The notes under the pieces are model-generated. The model did no database searches, was not told where the DNA came from, and saw nothing but the letters and a program-made list of their open reading frames with translations. Both the position numbers and the translations under genes were made by a program. This document shows, one piece after another, positions 34,294-44,092 of a stretch of DNA of 64,000 nucleotides. Within the stretch, counting starts at the first letter, position 1; the number at the start of each line of letters is the position of its first letter. The DNA is from Lachnoclostridium sp. UBA5890 (GTDB taxonomy: Bacteria > Bacillota > Clostridia > Lachnospirales > Lachnospiraceae), in assembly GCA_002431395.1 (NCBI GenBank), contig DJEU01000032.1, positions 248,001 through 312,000 on the forward strand. Direction: 5' to 3'.

Positions 34294-36369
34294 TTAATAA
34301 TTGATTTTACGCATATCCCATGTTGTCTTGCAGATTACTTTATCAAAGAGGTAAAGCATCGCCGGCAGAATCAGGATTACACTGACCGTACTGATTACGG
34401 CACCTCTTGAAAGCAAAGTACAGATCGCATTGATCATATCAATACTCGAGTATGCTGATACACCAAAGGTTACGGCAAAGAAGCTCAGTCCACTGATAAT
34501 AATGGATTTCATCGAAGTCTTGTGTGCGATCTCAACTGCTTCTTTCTTTGTCTTTTGATTTACGACACGCTCTTTATGATATCTTGTCGTCATCAATATC
34601 GCATAATCTACTGTCGCTCCTAACTGAATGGTTCCAATGACAATACTTGCCACAAATGGAAGCTCCGTTCCGCTGTAATATGGGAACGACATATTCAGGA
34701 AGATGGCAAATTCGATTACACTTACCAGGATAACCGGCAGTGAGATTGACTTAAATGTCAATAAGATGATCAGGAAGATCGCTCCGATTGACAGGTAGTT
34801 TACCGTTGCAAGGTCGACATCCGTTACATCCTGCAAGTCTTTCGTAAGCGGTGCTTCACCGATTACCATCGAATCTTTGCTGTACTTTTTCACAATGTCA
34901 TTGATGGAAGCAATCTGGGCATTGACTTGATCTGTCGCCGTCTTATAATCCGAACAGATAAACTGCAGTTCCCAGTTATCGCTCTTTAACATGTCTTTGT
35001 ATTTGTTTGGAATCATATCATCCGGTACATTGGCTCCTACAATGGAATTCATGCCGAGTACCCATTTGACTCCATCTACTTTTTCAATTTCGTTTTTCAT
35101 ATCATTTTTCTCTTTACTCGAAAGACCGTTTTTCAAGAGAAGGATATGCATGTTGTTCATATTGAACTTCTCTTCCAGTTTCTTATTGGCAATCGCCGAA
35201 TCCAGATTCTGTGGAAGTCCCTGATCCAGATTGTAATATACTTTTACATGATTATTTCCATAAAATGCCGGGATAAACAATACGGCAAAAATAAGCAGCG
35301 GAATGACTCTATGTCTTGTAATAAAGGCACTCGTTTTATGGAAATTCGGGAAGATGGCACGGTGTGTCGTCTTATCGATCCATTTATCAAAGAACAGGAT
35401 CAAGGATGGCAGCAAGGTGATACAAACGATAACACCGATGATAACTCCTTTTGCCATAACGATTCCAAGGTCACGTCCTAAAGCAAATGTCATAAAGCAC
35501 AGTGCTGCAAATCCTGCCACTGTCGTGATCGAACTTCCGACAACGGATTTAAATGTGTTACTGATCGCATGTGCCATCGCACGTTCTTTGTCATTATCAA
35601 AACGTACTTTGTTCGCCTGATAACTCTCCAGAAGAAAGATGGAATAATCCATCGTAACTCCCAGCTGAAGTACGGCCGTCAGTGCCTGTGTGATATAGGA
35701 TATCTGTCCCAGGAAGATATTGGTTCCCATATTGTAGAGAATCGCTAATCCGATGCATAAAAGGAACAATACCGGTGTCACGATTGACTCCATCGTGATA
35801 AGCAGCACGATCAATGCAAGAATACCCGCAATGACAATGTATACCGGAAGTTCTGCCTGTACCAGATTCTTAATATCGGTAACGATTCCTGACATACCAC
35901 TGATAAATGCTTGATCTTTTACCATATTTCTCATATCTGTGACTGCCTGCATCGTATCCTCGGACGATGTCGTATTATCAAACAATGCGATCATCATCGT
36001 TGCATCCCCATTGAACAATGCTTCTTTTAATTCATTCGGAAGCATGTCTGTCGGCAGTGAAATATCTGCTACACTATCATACCAGATAATTTTTTCAACA
36101 TGATCTACTTTCTCCAATTTTTCTTTCAAAGCAACCACGTCTTTGTTATCCATATTTTCCACGATAACCATGGAAAATGCCCCCATACCAAATTCGTCTA
36201 CCATGATATCCTGACCGGATACTGTTTCGAGGGAATCTGGCAGATAACTAAGTACATCATAATTGACTCTCGTCTTGACCATACCGATCATCGCCGGGAT
36301 GATAAGCAGCACACCAAGAAGAAGAATGAATAATTTGTGCTTTGTAATAAACTTTCCAAACTTAACCAT
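34294..36369 (-). CDS. MMPL/RND-superfamily exporter
   Basis: 691 residues and about 12 membrane helices in two RND-type halves: one helix, a large extracellular loop, then five helices, repeated. Motifs: GVTMDYSIFLLESY and GATVDYAILMTTRYHKE in the fourth helices (proton-relay Asp), FAALCFMTFALGRDLGIVMAKG. It likely exports lipids or hydrophobic compounds using the proton gradient. First gene of the operon; AGGAGG lies 10 bases before the ATG. Confidence 0.92.
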   Translation of the reverse strand: MVKFGKFITKHKLFILLLGVLLIIPAMIGMVKTRVNYDVLSYLPDSLETVSGQDIMVDEFGMGAFSMVIVENMDNKDVVALKEKLEKVDHVEKIIWYDSVADISLPTDMLPNELKEALFNGDATMMIALFDNTTSSEDTMQAVTDMRNMVKDQAFISGMSGIVTDIKNLVQAELPVYIVIAGILALIVLLITMESIVTPVLFLLCIGLAILYNMGTNIFLGQISYITQALTAVLQLGVTMDYSIFLLESYQANKVRFDNDKERAMAHAISNTFKSVVGSSITTVAGFAALCFMTFALGRDLGIVMAKGVIIGVIVCITLLPSLILFFDKWIDKTTHRAIFPNFHKTSAFITRHRVIPLLIFAVLFIPAFYGNNHVKVYYNLDQGLPQNLDSAIANKKLEEKFNMNNMHILLLKNGLSSKEKNDMKNEIEKVDGVKWVLGMNSIVGANVPDDMIPNKYKDMLKSDNWELQFICSDYKTATDQVNAQIASINDIVKKYSKDSMVIGEAPLTKDLQDVTDVDLATVNYLSIGAIFLIILLTFKSISLPVILVSVIEFAIFLNMSFPYYSGTELPFVASIVIGTIQLGATVDYAILMTTRYHKERVVNQKTKKEAVEIAHKTSMKSIIISGLSFFAVTFGVSAYSSIDMINAICTLLSRGAVISTVSVILILPAMLYLFDKVICKTTWDMRKINY

Positions 36370-36406
36370 TTGCTGGCAACCTCCTTTTGATACTTATTAT
36401 CAAAAA

Positions 36407-36465
36407 TGACTAGTAGTCATTTCTTAAGCTACCAGTAGTCTATCACAAAAATGACCAGCGGTCAA
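36407..36465 (-). promoter_or_regulatory. MMPL-operon promoter with three TetR operators
   Basis: Minus-strand promoter TTGACC (36460-36465), 17-base spacer, TAGACT (36437-36442). Three related sites repeat every 22-23 bases: perfect palindrome TGACTAGTAGTCA (36407-36419), degenerate TACCAGTAGTCTA (36430-36442) over the -10, and TGACCAGCGGTCA (36452-36464) over the -35. The phase of about two helical turns fits cooperative TetR binding. Confidence 0.8.
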
Positions 36466-36470
36466 TATTT

Positions 36471-36526
36471 TTTTGAAAAAAATTTAACGATTCCGGATCC
36501 ATGTGTAAAAACCGATGGATCGTCGT
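36471..36526 (-). terminator. Terminator after second TetR gene
   Basis: Minus strand: ACGA-GATCCAT and ATGGATC-ATCGT arms around a 12-base loop, then TAAATTTTTTT. Confidence 0.7.
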
Positions 36527-36551
36527 GCTTGCACGTAAGAGACTTTGGCTT

Positions 36552-37097
36552 TTATTCCACAAATTTCAGCCAGCTGATCTCTGCTACCTGAAATTTTTCC
36601 GGATCTTTCATCCACAATTGAACCAGCCGCAGTATTCCTCCGGCATAAAAGCAGGCCTTCATCTGTTTCACATCATCTTCCTGCTTACCCGGCAGACCAC
36701 ACAAATATTCATACACACCATTTTGTACCGTTTCTGCAAAAATCTCCATCAAGACCGGCATCATCTGGCTATCCTGCAGATTGCGGACCAGCTGGGGGTG
36801 CGCTTCGAAAAATTTCATCATTTCATGAAACAGTTTATCGCAATACTCCTCCGACGTCTCTGGCATTCCTAAATTCATACTTGTGATATGATTCAGTAGT
36901 TCTTTTCGCATTTCCTGGATAAAAAAGGATAAAAATTCGTACTTATCTGCAAAATGAGTATAAAAGGTCGCTCGGCGGATATTGGCACTTTCACATAACT
37001 GCTTTACGCTGATATCTTCAAAGCGGTATTTCTCCAGCAAATGAAGAAATGCCTGTACCAGACTTGCAAACGTTTTTTTCGTACGTAAATCTCCCAT
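36552..37097 (-). CDS. TetR/AcrR-family regulator, divergent from second MMPL gene
   Basis: 181 residues. TetR helix-turn-helix (KKTFASLVQAFLHLLEKYRFEDISVKQLCESANIRRATFYTHFADKYEF) and a TetR_C-like helical domain typical of the Lachnospiraceae/FadR-like group. AGGAGG precedes the ATG. It faces the MMPL exporter gene across about 150 bases holding TGTCA-type palindromes, so it most likely controls that gene and itself. Confidence 0.9.
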   Translation of the reverse strand: MGDLRTKKTFASLVQAFLHLLEKYRFEDISVKQLCESANIRRATFYTHFADKYEFLSFFIQEMRKELLNHITSMNLGMPETSEEYCDKLFHEMMKFFEAHPQLVRNLQDSQMMPVLMEIFAETVQNGVYEYLCGLPGKQEDDVKQMKACFYAGGILRLVQLWMKDPEKFQVAEISWLKFVE

Positions 37098-37140
37098 CTT
37101 CTTCCTCCTTTTTGGACATTTTTAATCAGGATGTCAAATA

Positions 37141-37195
37141 ATTGTCATCTGACAATATATTGTGCGTTGCATCCCTCTTCGTCTATTGCTATAAT
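37141..37195 (+). promoter_or_regulatory. Promoter and palindrome of second MMPL gene
   Basis: TTGCAT (37167-37172), 17-base spacer, TATAAT (37190-37195). The palindrome ATTGTCA-TC-TGACAAT (37141-37156) sits 10 bases upstream. Overlapping near-palindromic GATGTCA/TTGTCATC at about 37132-37150 and GATGTCAATTATT at about 37212 may be further TetR sites. Confidence 0.7.
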
Positions 37196-37244
37196 ACATA
37201 TAACCGTAACAGATGTCAATTATTTTTTTAGTGAGGTATGCATT

Positions 37245-39281
37245 ATGAAAGAAAAATTTTTTAAGTGGGTCATTCGTTTTCGAATCCCAATCCTAATTTT
37301 ATTTTTAGCTGCCAGTCTTTGCTGCGCGATTTTGAGCCGGCAGGTCAAAGTAAATTATGATATGAATGATTATCTTCCGGCAGAATCGCTTTCCACCATT
37401 TCATTGGATAAGATGAAAGAAGAATTTGAAGGAGATATTCCGAATGCGCGTGTCGCAGTCAAGAATGTTACCTATGCACAGGCTTTGGATTATAAGAAGA
37501 AACTTGAAAAAATCTCCGGTGTAGACAGCGTAACATGGCTGGATGATTCGAATCCTATGGATCTCCCGCTCTCCATGCTGGATGAAGATACCGTAACTAC
37601 TTATTATAAAGATAATACGGCTCTCTACACCGTAACCATTAACGAAGAAGACATTAATGATGCTGTCCCTGCCATCCGCAGTCTGATCGGCGAAGACAAT
37701 GCCATGACCGGTTCTGCCGTAAGTACAGCAGTCGCCACGGAAAGTACCGTAAGCGAAATCCGGAAAATTTCCGGCATCTCGATCGCCATTGTGCTGCTTG
37801 TCCTGATTCTTACAACGACTTCGTGGCTGGAACCCTTTATCGTTTTGTTCGGAATCGGTGTGGCTGTCATTTTAAACTCCGGAACAAACCTGATATTCGG
37901 AGAAATCTCCTTTGTCACGAATGCAGCGGGAAGCATACTGCAATTAGCAGTTTCTTTGGATTATTCTGTATTTTTGATCCACCGTTTTCAGGAATGCCGC
38001 ACACAGTACGCCGATCCGAAAACTGCGATGAATCAGGCTCTCTGCAAGTCCTGTTCCTCCATCCTTTCGAGTGGACTTACTACTGTGATCGGCTTTTTAG
38101 CTCTGTTATTTATGCGTTTCCAAATCGGTCCTGACCTTGGAAGAGCTTTGGCAAAAGGAATCGCGATCAGCCTTATCACCGTATTTATTTTCATGCCTGG
38201 CGTAATCCTTCTCTTTTACCGCTTAATGGACAAATTGTCGCACCGAGAGTTTCTCCCGTCTTTCCGCAAGTTCGGAAAGGTTGTTGGCAAAATCACACTG
38301 CCCCTTGCTTGTGTTTTCTGCCTGATCATGGTTCCTGCCTATTATTTCAGTAACCAGAATAGCTATTATTATGGTTCCTCCCATATTTTCAGTGCTGGAA
38401 CCCAGTACGGCGATGATACGGCCTACATTGAATCCACATTCGGTATCAAGGACAGTTACGTCATGATGATTCCGAATGTGTCCGACCAAACCGAACGTGC
38501 GCTTGTCGAAGATATGAAAAAGGATAATAATGTCATTTCCGTCACTTCCCTTGCGGATATGATCGGCCCCGGCATCCCACGCGACATGATTCCGGATTCC
38601 ATCAAATCCAAACTCTGCGGCACCCATTATAACCGCCTTGTCCTTTCGGTCGGCGTCCCTTATGAAGGCGACGAAACGTTTGCTTTGGTAAAATCACTCC
38701 GGGAGAAAGCCCAAAAATATTATGGCGACGACTACTATCTCGCCGGTCAGGGCGTAAGCACCTATGATCTTATGGACACCATCACCGCTGATATGGAAAA
38801 AGTGAATCTGGTCGCTATCGGCGCTGTCTTCGTCGTACTCCTGCTTACCATGAGACGCCTGAAAACACCAATTGTTCTCGTACTGGCCATTGAAACTGCG
38901 ATATGGATCAATTTATCACTCCCTTATCTGCATCACAAACCATTGTTCTATATCGCTTACCTGATCATCAGCTCGGTACAGCTTGGAGCCACCGTGGATT
39001 ATGCTATTTTATTCAGCGACCGCTATCACGAATGCCTCAAGACATTTTCACCAAAAGAAAGTATCGTCGAAGCATTGACACAGACGACGGCTTCCATCCT
39101 TACTTCCAGCATCGTAATGGTAACGGTCGGCTTTCTGCTCGGTTTCCTATCGACTCACGGTCTGCTCTCGCAGCTGGGTTACCTTCTCGGCAAAGGAACC
39201 ATCTGCTCCCTGATCAGTGTACTGTTTGTCCTTCCGGGACTGCTCTACGCGACAACACAGAAAAAGAAAAAAGAGAGGTAA
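37245..39281 (+). CDS. MMPL/RND-superfamily exporter, second copy
   Basis: 678 residues, same two-halved 12-helix design as the exporter at 34.3-36.4 kb (LAVSLDYSVFLIHRFQECR and GATVDYAILFSDRYHECLK). It is clearly divergent in sequence, so an old paralogue rather than a recent duplicate. It stands alone without a coiled-coil partner. GAGG lies 8 bases before the ATG at 37245; the upstream in-frame ATG at 37131 precedes the promoter and is rejected. Ends in K/E-rich tail. Confidence 0.92.
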   Translation: MKEKFFKWVIRFRIPILILFLAASLCCAILSRQVKVNYDMNDYLPAESLSTISLDKMKEEFEGDIPNARVAVKNVTYAQALDYKKKLEKISGVDSVTWLDDSNPMDLPLSMLDEDTVTTYYKDNTALYTVTINEEDINDAVPAIRSLIGEDNAMTGSAVSTAVATESTVSEIRKISGISIAIVLLVLILTTTSWLEPFIVLFGIGVAVILNSGTNLIFGEISFVTNAAGSILQLAVSLDYSVFLIHRFQECRTQYADPKTAMNQALCKSCSSILSSGLTTVIGFLALLFMRFQIGPDLGRALAKGIAISLITVFIFMPGVILLFYRLMDKLSHREFLPSFRKFGKVVGKITLPLACVFCLIMVPAYYFSNQNSYYYGSSHIFSAGTQYGDDTAYIESTFGIKDSYVMMIPNVSDQTERALVEDMKKDNNVISVTSLADMIGPGIPRDMIPDSIKSKLCGTHYNRLVLSVGVPYEGDETFALVKSLREKAQKYYGDDYYLAGQGVSTYDLMDTITADMEKVNLVAIGAVFVVLLLTMRRLKTPIVLVLAIETAIWINLSLPYLHHKPLFYIAYLIISSVQLGATVDYAILFSDRYHECLKTFSPKESIVEALTQTTASILTSSIVMVTVGFLLGFLSTHGLLSQLGYLLGKGTICSLISVLFVLPGLLYATTQKKKKER

Positions 39282-39286
39282 AGAAT

Positions 39287-39323
39287 TCCCCCTGCGTCAA
39301 AAAGCCCAGGGGGGGAGTTTTTA
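39287..39323 (+). terminator. Terminator after second MMPL gene
   Basis: CCCCCTG and CAGGGGG arms around about 13 bases, followed by a short T-run; lies 6 bases after the stop and ends at the convergent hipA stop. Confidence 0.8.
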
Positions 39324-40551
39324 TCATTCTACTCTATGCTGAATTAATATTTTCTGTATATCAGAATATGTTTTTTCACGGATCTTCGCTTCCACAGCAT
39401 ATTTTTCAAAATCTGCGACCACCATACTGATCTTTGATACAATATCCATCGCTTTTCCCTTTTTGATTCCCATTTTCGATGCCGTTTCCAGCAAGTCCGT
39501 TAAGGAAATATCATTCGTTTTTCCATTCACACTCATTTGATGTGCCCTAAGCCATTTATTTGTCGGATTGTAAGAAAATGTAATATCATACGCCGGAGAC
39601 AATCTCCACTCTCCCGTACGATCCATTAAAAATGACACATTTTTCACATGATCATCCTGGTTTACTGCCAGACAATTAAAAACCATCCTTGCAAAAAACT
39701 GTTCCATCTCTTTCATTGACAAATTCAATTCGCGCATATACTGTGCCGCCATCTCATAACTGCATATTGCCGGTTCCTTATAACTGATGTGAGCGATCGC
39801 CCCCAACGACTGCATATGAATCTTTTTCCCATTTTCCCGGTCAAACCGCTTTGTCATAAAGTGATGTTCTCCGTTATTTGAATAAATTCTACATTCATTC
39901 ATTTCAATTCCTGCATCCAGTGCCATCCGATAATACGCATACTCAATCAATGTATACTCTTTTGCATCTTCCAATCCATGATCTCCATTTTTTGACACAT
40001 TATCAAATTTCATAAGCCAGTAATCAAAATCCTTTCCCAGATTCAACTGGCCTGACCGAATCTCATTTGTTGCTTCATTCCATGCAATCAGCGCTTTTGC
40101 TCTTGCCCCACCTGCTGAACTTCCCACTTGTACCAGCTGGGAATAAGTAAGTTTTTCTTCTGCATTAAGTGCTACCGCTTCTCTTTGATTCAATACATCA
40201 GAAGCAAACTGCACCATTTTCGTGACATTAATATCCTGATCAATATCGCCAAACTCCGATGTCGCCGGAACGTATTCCAATGCCCCCATTCCTCTTTTTC
40301 CCATATAACACAAACGATCAATCGCAGTAAAATCACTTATCGATTTTCCTTGTGATGCCAGCCATTGTTCAATAACTTTATTACCAAAATCATCCGGCAG
40401 CGAATCTGCAACCAAACCCGGAAGACCGAAAAAAGGCTTTGCTCTTTAGAAACTCTTCGTCATATTCAAAAGAAGCATAGGACTTATCCAATTCCTGATG
40501 GATAATTCCCACTCTTGTTCCCCACAAATAAATCTCTGCTGTTGTATTCAT
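39324..40551 (-). pseudogene. hipA: HipA-like Ser/Thr kinase toxin, frameshifted near N-terminus
   Basis: The coding region begins MNTTAEIYLWGTRVGIIHQELDKSYASFEYDEEFLKS, overlapping the antitoxin stop as ATGA. It runs out of frame at a six-base homopolymer (A6 on plus, 40429-40434). One base fewer restores AFFGLPGLVADSLPDDFGNK and the remaining 360 residues, which include the HipA motifs GGARAKALI, WLMKFD, HHFMTKRFDR, CLAVNQDDHVKNVSFL (catalytic loop) and LSPAYDITFSYN. HipA toxins phosphorylate translation factors. This is either an inactivated gene, a phase-variable toxin or a sequencing indel. Confidence 0.85.
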
Positions 40552-40880
40552 TCTTCTTCATCTCCCCACTTAAAACCAGATTTCACTGTACTTTTTCTTC
40601 CTGCCCGTTGTCTCTTTTTTTCATTTTTTCCTAAATAATAAGAAGGTCGCTTTGTTTGATCCGGTATTAACAAATTAATATTCTCATCAAGATTCAGCGC
40701 TGACAAAATCTTAATCAAACTCTCAAGTTGAACTGAGGCTCCCTGCTCTAATCTGGAAATACTGCGTACAGACACTCCACATTTTCGTTCCATTTCCGAC
40801 TGTGTCATCCCGATTCGAATACGATATTGTTTCAATCGCTCTCCAATATCTTTTTGATATTCCAAATAATCTTTTTTCAT
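40548..40880 (-). CDS. hipB: HipB-like XRE antitoxin
   Basis: 110 residues. XRE helix-turn-helix (IGERLKQYRIRIGMTQSEMERKCGVSVRSISRLEQGASVQLESLIKILSAL) with a basic C-terminal tail. Its stop overlaps the toxin start. AAGGTGG lies 12 bases before the ATG at 40880, slightly long. Expected to bind and neutralise HipA and repress the shared promoter. Confidence 0.88.
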   Translation of the reverse strand: MKKDYLEYQKDIGERLKQYRIRIGMTQSEMERKCGVSVRSISRLEQGASVQLESLIKILSALNLDENINLLIPDQTKRPSYYLGKNEKKRQRAGRKSTVKSGFKWGDEEE

Positions 40881-40900
40881 TTTAATAACACGCCACCTTT

Positions 40901-40946
40901 GTCTTGTTAATGACATTATTATACTTTATCAAGACATTTCTGTCTA
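40901..40946 (-). promoter_or_regulatory. hipBA promoter with inverted repeats
   Basis: Minus strand TAGACA (40941-40946), 17 bases, TATAAT (40918-40923). GTCTTG (40901-40906)/CAAGAC (40930-40935) flank the -10. AGACA-TTTC-TGTCT (40932-40945) overlaps the -35. Likely antitoxin operators. Confidence 0.65.
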
Positions 40947-40969
40947 GTTATTTTTCTAATATTATTAAG

Positions 40970-41005
40970 AAAGCAGCACCCCAAATTTTCAAAGTACTGC
41001 TTTTT
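40970..41005 (-). terminator. Terminator after pflA
   Basis: Minus strand: AAAGCAGTAC and GTGCTGCTTT arms (one G-U) around about 16 bases with flanking T/A runs, directly after the pflA stop. Confidence 0.6.
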
Positions 41006-41012
41006 ATCCTCT

Positions 41013-41747
41013 CTATTCAGCCCCCAAAATACGTTTCGCATTTTCCACGCGCTCCGCGGTCGGGGGATCAATTCCTTCTAATTTATAAGGGATTCCGAGA
41101 TTTTCCCATTTAAACACACCTAACGTATGGTAGGGAAGAACCTCCACTCGTTCTACCGTTTTCAATGTCTTGATAAAATCTGCAAGACGGTGAAGATATT
41201 CATCGGTATCATTACGCTCCGGAACCAATACATGGCGGATCCACATCGGCTGCCCCATGTCGGACATCTGCCTTGCCATCTCCAGTATATTTTTTCCAGT
41301 TTTTCCCGTCAGGATCTTGTGCTGCTCTTCATCAATGTGCTTGATGTCTAACATGACCAGATCCGTTACTTTCATCAGTTCTTTCCATTTTGAATAAAAT
41401 GGTTCTTCTGTCGTAAAGGGATTTCCACTGGTATCCAGGGTCGTATGAATGCCCATTTCCTTTGCTTTTTGAAATAATTCCAATAAAAAGTCGATCTGTA
41501 ATAACGGCTCTCCTCCGCTCACAGTAATACCGCCCTCACTTCCCCAGTAAGGACGGTATCTGTTTGCAGTTTTTAACAATTGAGAAGCCGTGTATTCCTT
41601 CCCTGCTTTGATGTCCCAGGTGTCCGGATTGTGGCAGAACTGACAACGCATGTTGCAGCCACTCAGAAAAATGATATACCGCACTCCCGGTCCATCCGCA
41701 GAACCGAAACTTTCTAAAGAATGGACATAGCCAATTCTTTCTTCCAC
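41013..41747 (-). CDS. pflA: Pyruvate formate-lyase activating enzyme
   Basis: 244 residues, radical-SAM enzyme that installs the glycyl radical on pyruvate formate-lyase. The [4Fe-4S]-binding CNMRCQFC (C-x3-C-x2-C) stands near residue 30, followed by HNPDTW, GGEPLLQ and a typical TIM-barrel end. Located 20 bases after pflB on the same strand, so co-transcribed. Oxygen-sensitive and cytosolic. Confidence 0.96.
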   Translation of the reverse strand: MEERIGYVHSLESFGSADGPGVRYIIFLSGCNMRCQFCHNPDTWDIKAGKEYTASQLLKTANRYRPYWGSEGGITVSGGEPLLQIDFLLELFQKAKEMGIHTTLDTSGNPFTTEEPFYSKWKELMKVTDLVMLDIKHIDEEQHKILTGKTGKNILEMARQMSDMGQPMWIRHVLVPERNDTDEYLHRLADFIKTLKTVERVEVLPYHTLGVFKWENLGIPYKLEGIDPPTAERVENAKRILGAE

Positions 41748-41767
41748 GGTTAAACCTCCAATGCTAT

Positions 41768-44020
41768 TTATAATCTTTCATGGCAGGTTCTTGCGATAAC
41801 GTCAAGCTGCTGCTCTCTTGTCAAGTCGATGAATTTTACAGCATAACCGGATACACGAATCGTAAAGTTTGCATACTCTTCTTTTTCCGGATGCTCCATT
41901 GCATCGATCAATTTTTCTTTGCCAAATACATTGACATTCAAGTGATGTGCTCCCTGATCAAAGTAACCATCCATTACCTGAACAAGGTTCTTCACGCGCT
42001 CTTCATGTGTATTTCCAAGTGCTCCCGGATTGATGGTCTGTGTATTTGAGATACCATCCAAAGCTTCTTCATAAGGAAGTTTTGCAACGGAGTTCAAGGA
42101 AGCAAGAAGACCGTTCTGCTCTGCGCCGTATGCTGGGTTTGCACCAGGTGACAATGGCTCACCTGCTTTTCTTCCATCCGGAAGAGCACCGGTTGCTTTA
42201 CCATAAACGACGTTGGATGTGATCGTAAGGATCGATGTCGTAGGCTCAGAATCACGGTAAGTATGGCAGTTGCGAAGTTTATCCATGAATGTGCGGAGAA
42301 GCCATACAGCGATCTCGTCAGCACGTGGATCATCGTTACCGTAACGTGGGAAGTCTCCCTCTACTTTGTAATCTACAGCCAATCCATCTTCATCACGGAT
42401 TACATTTACTTTTGCATATTTGATTGCAGAAAGGGAATCTACTACATGAGAGAATCCTGCAATACCTGTTGCGAAAGTACGTCTTACATCCGTATCGATC
42501 AATGCCATCTGGGATGCTTCATAATAATATTTATCATGCATGTAGTGAATCATGTTCAATGTCTCTACATAAGTCTGAGCAAGCCATGTCATCATCTTGT
42601 CGTATTTATCCATGACTTCATCATAGTCAAGTACATCACTTGTGATCGGACGATATTCCGGTCCAACCTGTACTTTGTTTTTCTCATCGATACCACCGTT
42701 GATTGCGTAAAGGAGACATTTTGCAAGGTTTGCACGAGCTCCGAAGAACTGGATCTCTTTTCCTGTCTCTGTCGCAGATACACAGCAGCATACCGAATAA
42801 TCATCGCCCCATACCGGACGCATTACATCATCATTTTCATACTGTACAGAACTTGTCTCGATGGAAATGTGAGATGCATATTTCTTAAATGCCTCTGGCA
42901 AATGAGAAGAATACAATACGGTAAGGTTTGGCTCTGGAGATGGTCCCATGTTTTCCAATGTATGAAGGAAACGGAAACATGTCTTTGTTACCTGGGAACG
43001 TCCGTCCATACCAATACCAGCAACGTCTACGGTAGCCCATACAGGGTCTCCGGAGAACAACTGGTTGTAAGACTCGATACGAGCAAATTTAACCATACGG
43101 AATTTCATTGTCATATGGTCAACCAGTTCCTGTGCCTCTACCTCTGTCAATGTTCCATTGGCAAGGTCTCTTTCAATATAAATATCAAGGAATGTGGAAA
43201 CACGTCCAACACTCATTGCGGCACCATTCTGTGTCTTGATGGCAGCAAGATATCCGAAATACAGCCACTGGAATGCTTCTCTTGCATCTTTGGCAGGTTC
43301 GGAAATATCATAACCATAAGAAGCAGCCATTTCTTTCATGCCTTTCAGACATTTGATCTGCTCTGCAATTTCTTCGCGGATACGATAATCTTTGCTGCGC
43401 ATGCTGCGGCGTTCGCTTCCGGCAAAATCTTTCTCTTTCTCTTCGATCAGGGCATCGATACCATACAATGCCACACGGCGGTAATCGCCGACGATACGTC
43501 CACGTCCATAAGTATCCGGAAGTCCGGTCAAAATCTTATTGTGACGCATACGTTTCATCTCTGGTGTGTATACTTCAAATACAGCATCACTATGTGTTTT
43601 GTGATACTTTGTAAAAATTTCATGCAATTTCTCACTTGGCTGATAACCATACATTGTGCAGGACTGCTCTGCCATACGGATACCGCCATAAGGCATAAAT
43701 GCACGTTTCAATGGCTTATCTGTCTGAAGACCAACGACTTTTTCCAAATCCTTCAAGTCTTCACTGATATATCCAGGGCCGTAGGATGTCAAAGAGGAAA
43801 CAACCTCTGTCTCCATGTCCAGAACGCCGCCTTTTTTTCTCTCTTCCTTCTGCAGTTCCTGCAATTTGCCCCAAAGCTTATCGGTTGCTTCGGTTGGTCC
43901 TGCTAAAAAGGACTCATCGCCATCATAAGGTTTGTAGTTTTTTTGGATGAAGTCACGTACATCAATTCCTTCTTTCCAAAGTCTTCCGGAAAATCCTTCC
44001 CATTGTTTAAATTCTCTCAT
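41768..44020 (-). CDS. pflB: Pyruvate formate-lyase (formate acetyltransferase)
   Basis: 750 residues. It converts pyruvate and CoA to acetyl-CoA and formate by a glycyl-radical mechanism in anaerobes. The active-site cysteine pair is in SVCCCVSATE and the C-terminal glycyl-radical loop reads IRVSGYAVKFIDLTREQQ. Two ATGs fit; GGAGG lies 6 bases before the second (44020), which I chose. It is followed by its activase. The gene stands just after fabZ, without an obvious terminator between. Confidence 0.97.
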   Translation of the reverse strand: MREFKQWEGFSGRLWKEGIDVRDFIQKNYKPYDGDESFLAGPTEATDKLWGKLQELQKEERKKGGVLDMETEVVSSLTSYGPGYISEDLKDLEKVVGLQTDKPLKRAFMPYGGIRMAEQSCTMYGYQPSEKLHEIFTKYHKTHSDAVFEVYTPEMKRMRHNKILTGLPDTYGRGRIVGDYRRVALYGIDALIEEKEKDFAGSERRSMRSKDYRIREEIAEQIKCLKGMKEMAASYGYDISEPAKDAREAFQWLYFGYLAAIKTQNGAAMSVGRVSTFLDIYIERDLANGTLTEVEAQELVDHMTMKFRMVKFARIESYNQLFSGDPVWATVDVAGIGMDGRSQVTKTCFRFLHTLENMGPSPEPNLTVLYSSHLPEAFKKYASHISIETSSVQYENDDVMRPVWGDDYSVCCCVSATETGKEIQFFGARANLAKCLLYAINGGIDEKNKVQVGPEYRPITSDVLDYDEVMDKYDKMMTWLAQTYVETLNMIHYMHDKYYYEASQMALIDTDVRRTFATGIAGFSHVVDSLSAIKYAKVNVIRDEDGLAVDYKVEGDFPRYGNDDPRADEIAVWLLRTFMDKLRNCHTYRDSEPTTSILTITSNVVYGKATGALPDGRKAGEPLSPGANPAYGAEQNGLLASLNSVAKLPYEEALDGISNTQTINPGALGNTHEERVKNLVQVMDGYFDQGAHHLNVNVFGKEKLIDAMEHPEKEEYANFTIRVSGYAVKFIDLTREQQLDVIARTCHERL

Positions 44021-44092
44021 CATAGGCCTCCATAATATTTTCTTCTTAAAAACATGTTTTACGTGATAGTATTCATTATACCCAGTTGTCTG

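Noticed and set aside
37131..37244. 38-residue N-terminal extension of the second MMPL exporter
   Set aside because: It would start upstream of the TTGCAT/TATAAT promoter and lacks a ribosome site.
42263..43906. 547-codon plus-strand ORF
   Set aside because: It is exactly antisense to pflB, has no ribosome site, and its Cys/Ile/Phe-rich translation matches no fold; a shadow of a highly expressed gene's codon bias.
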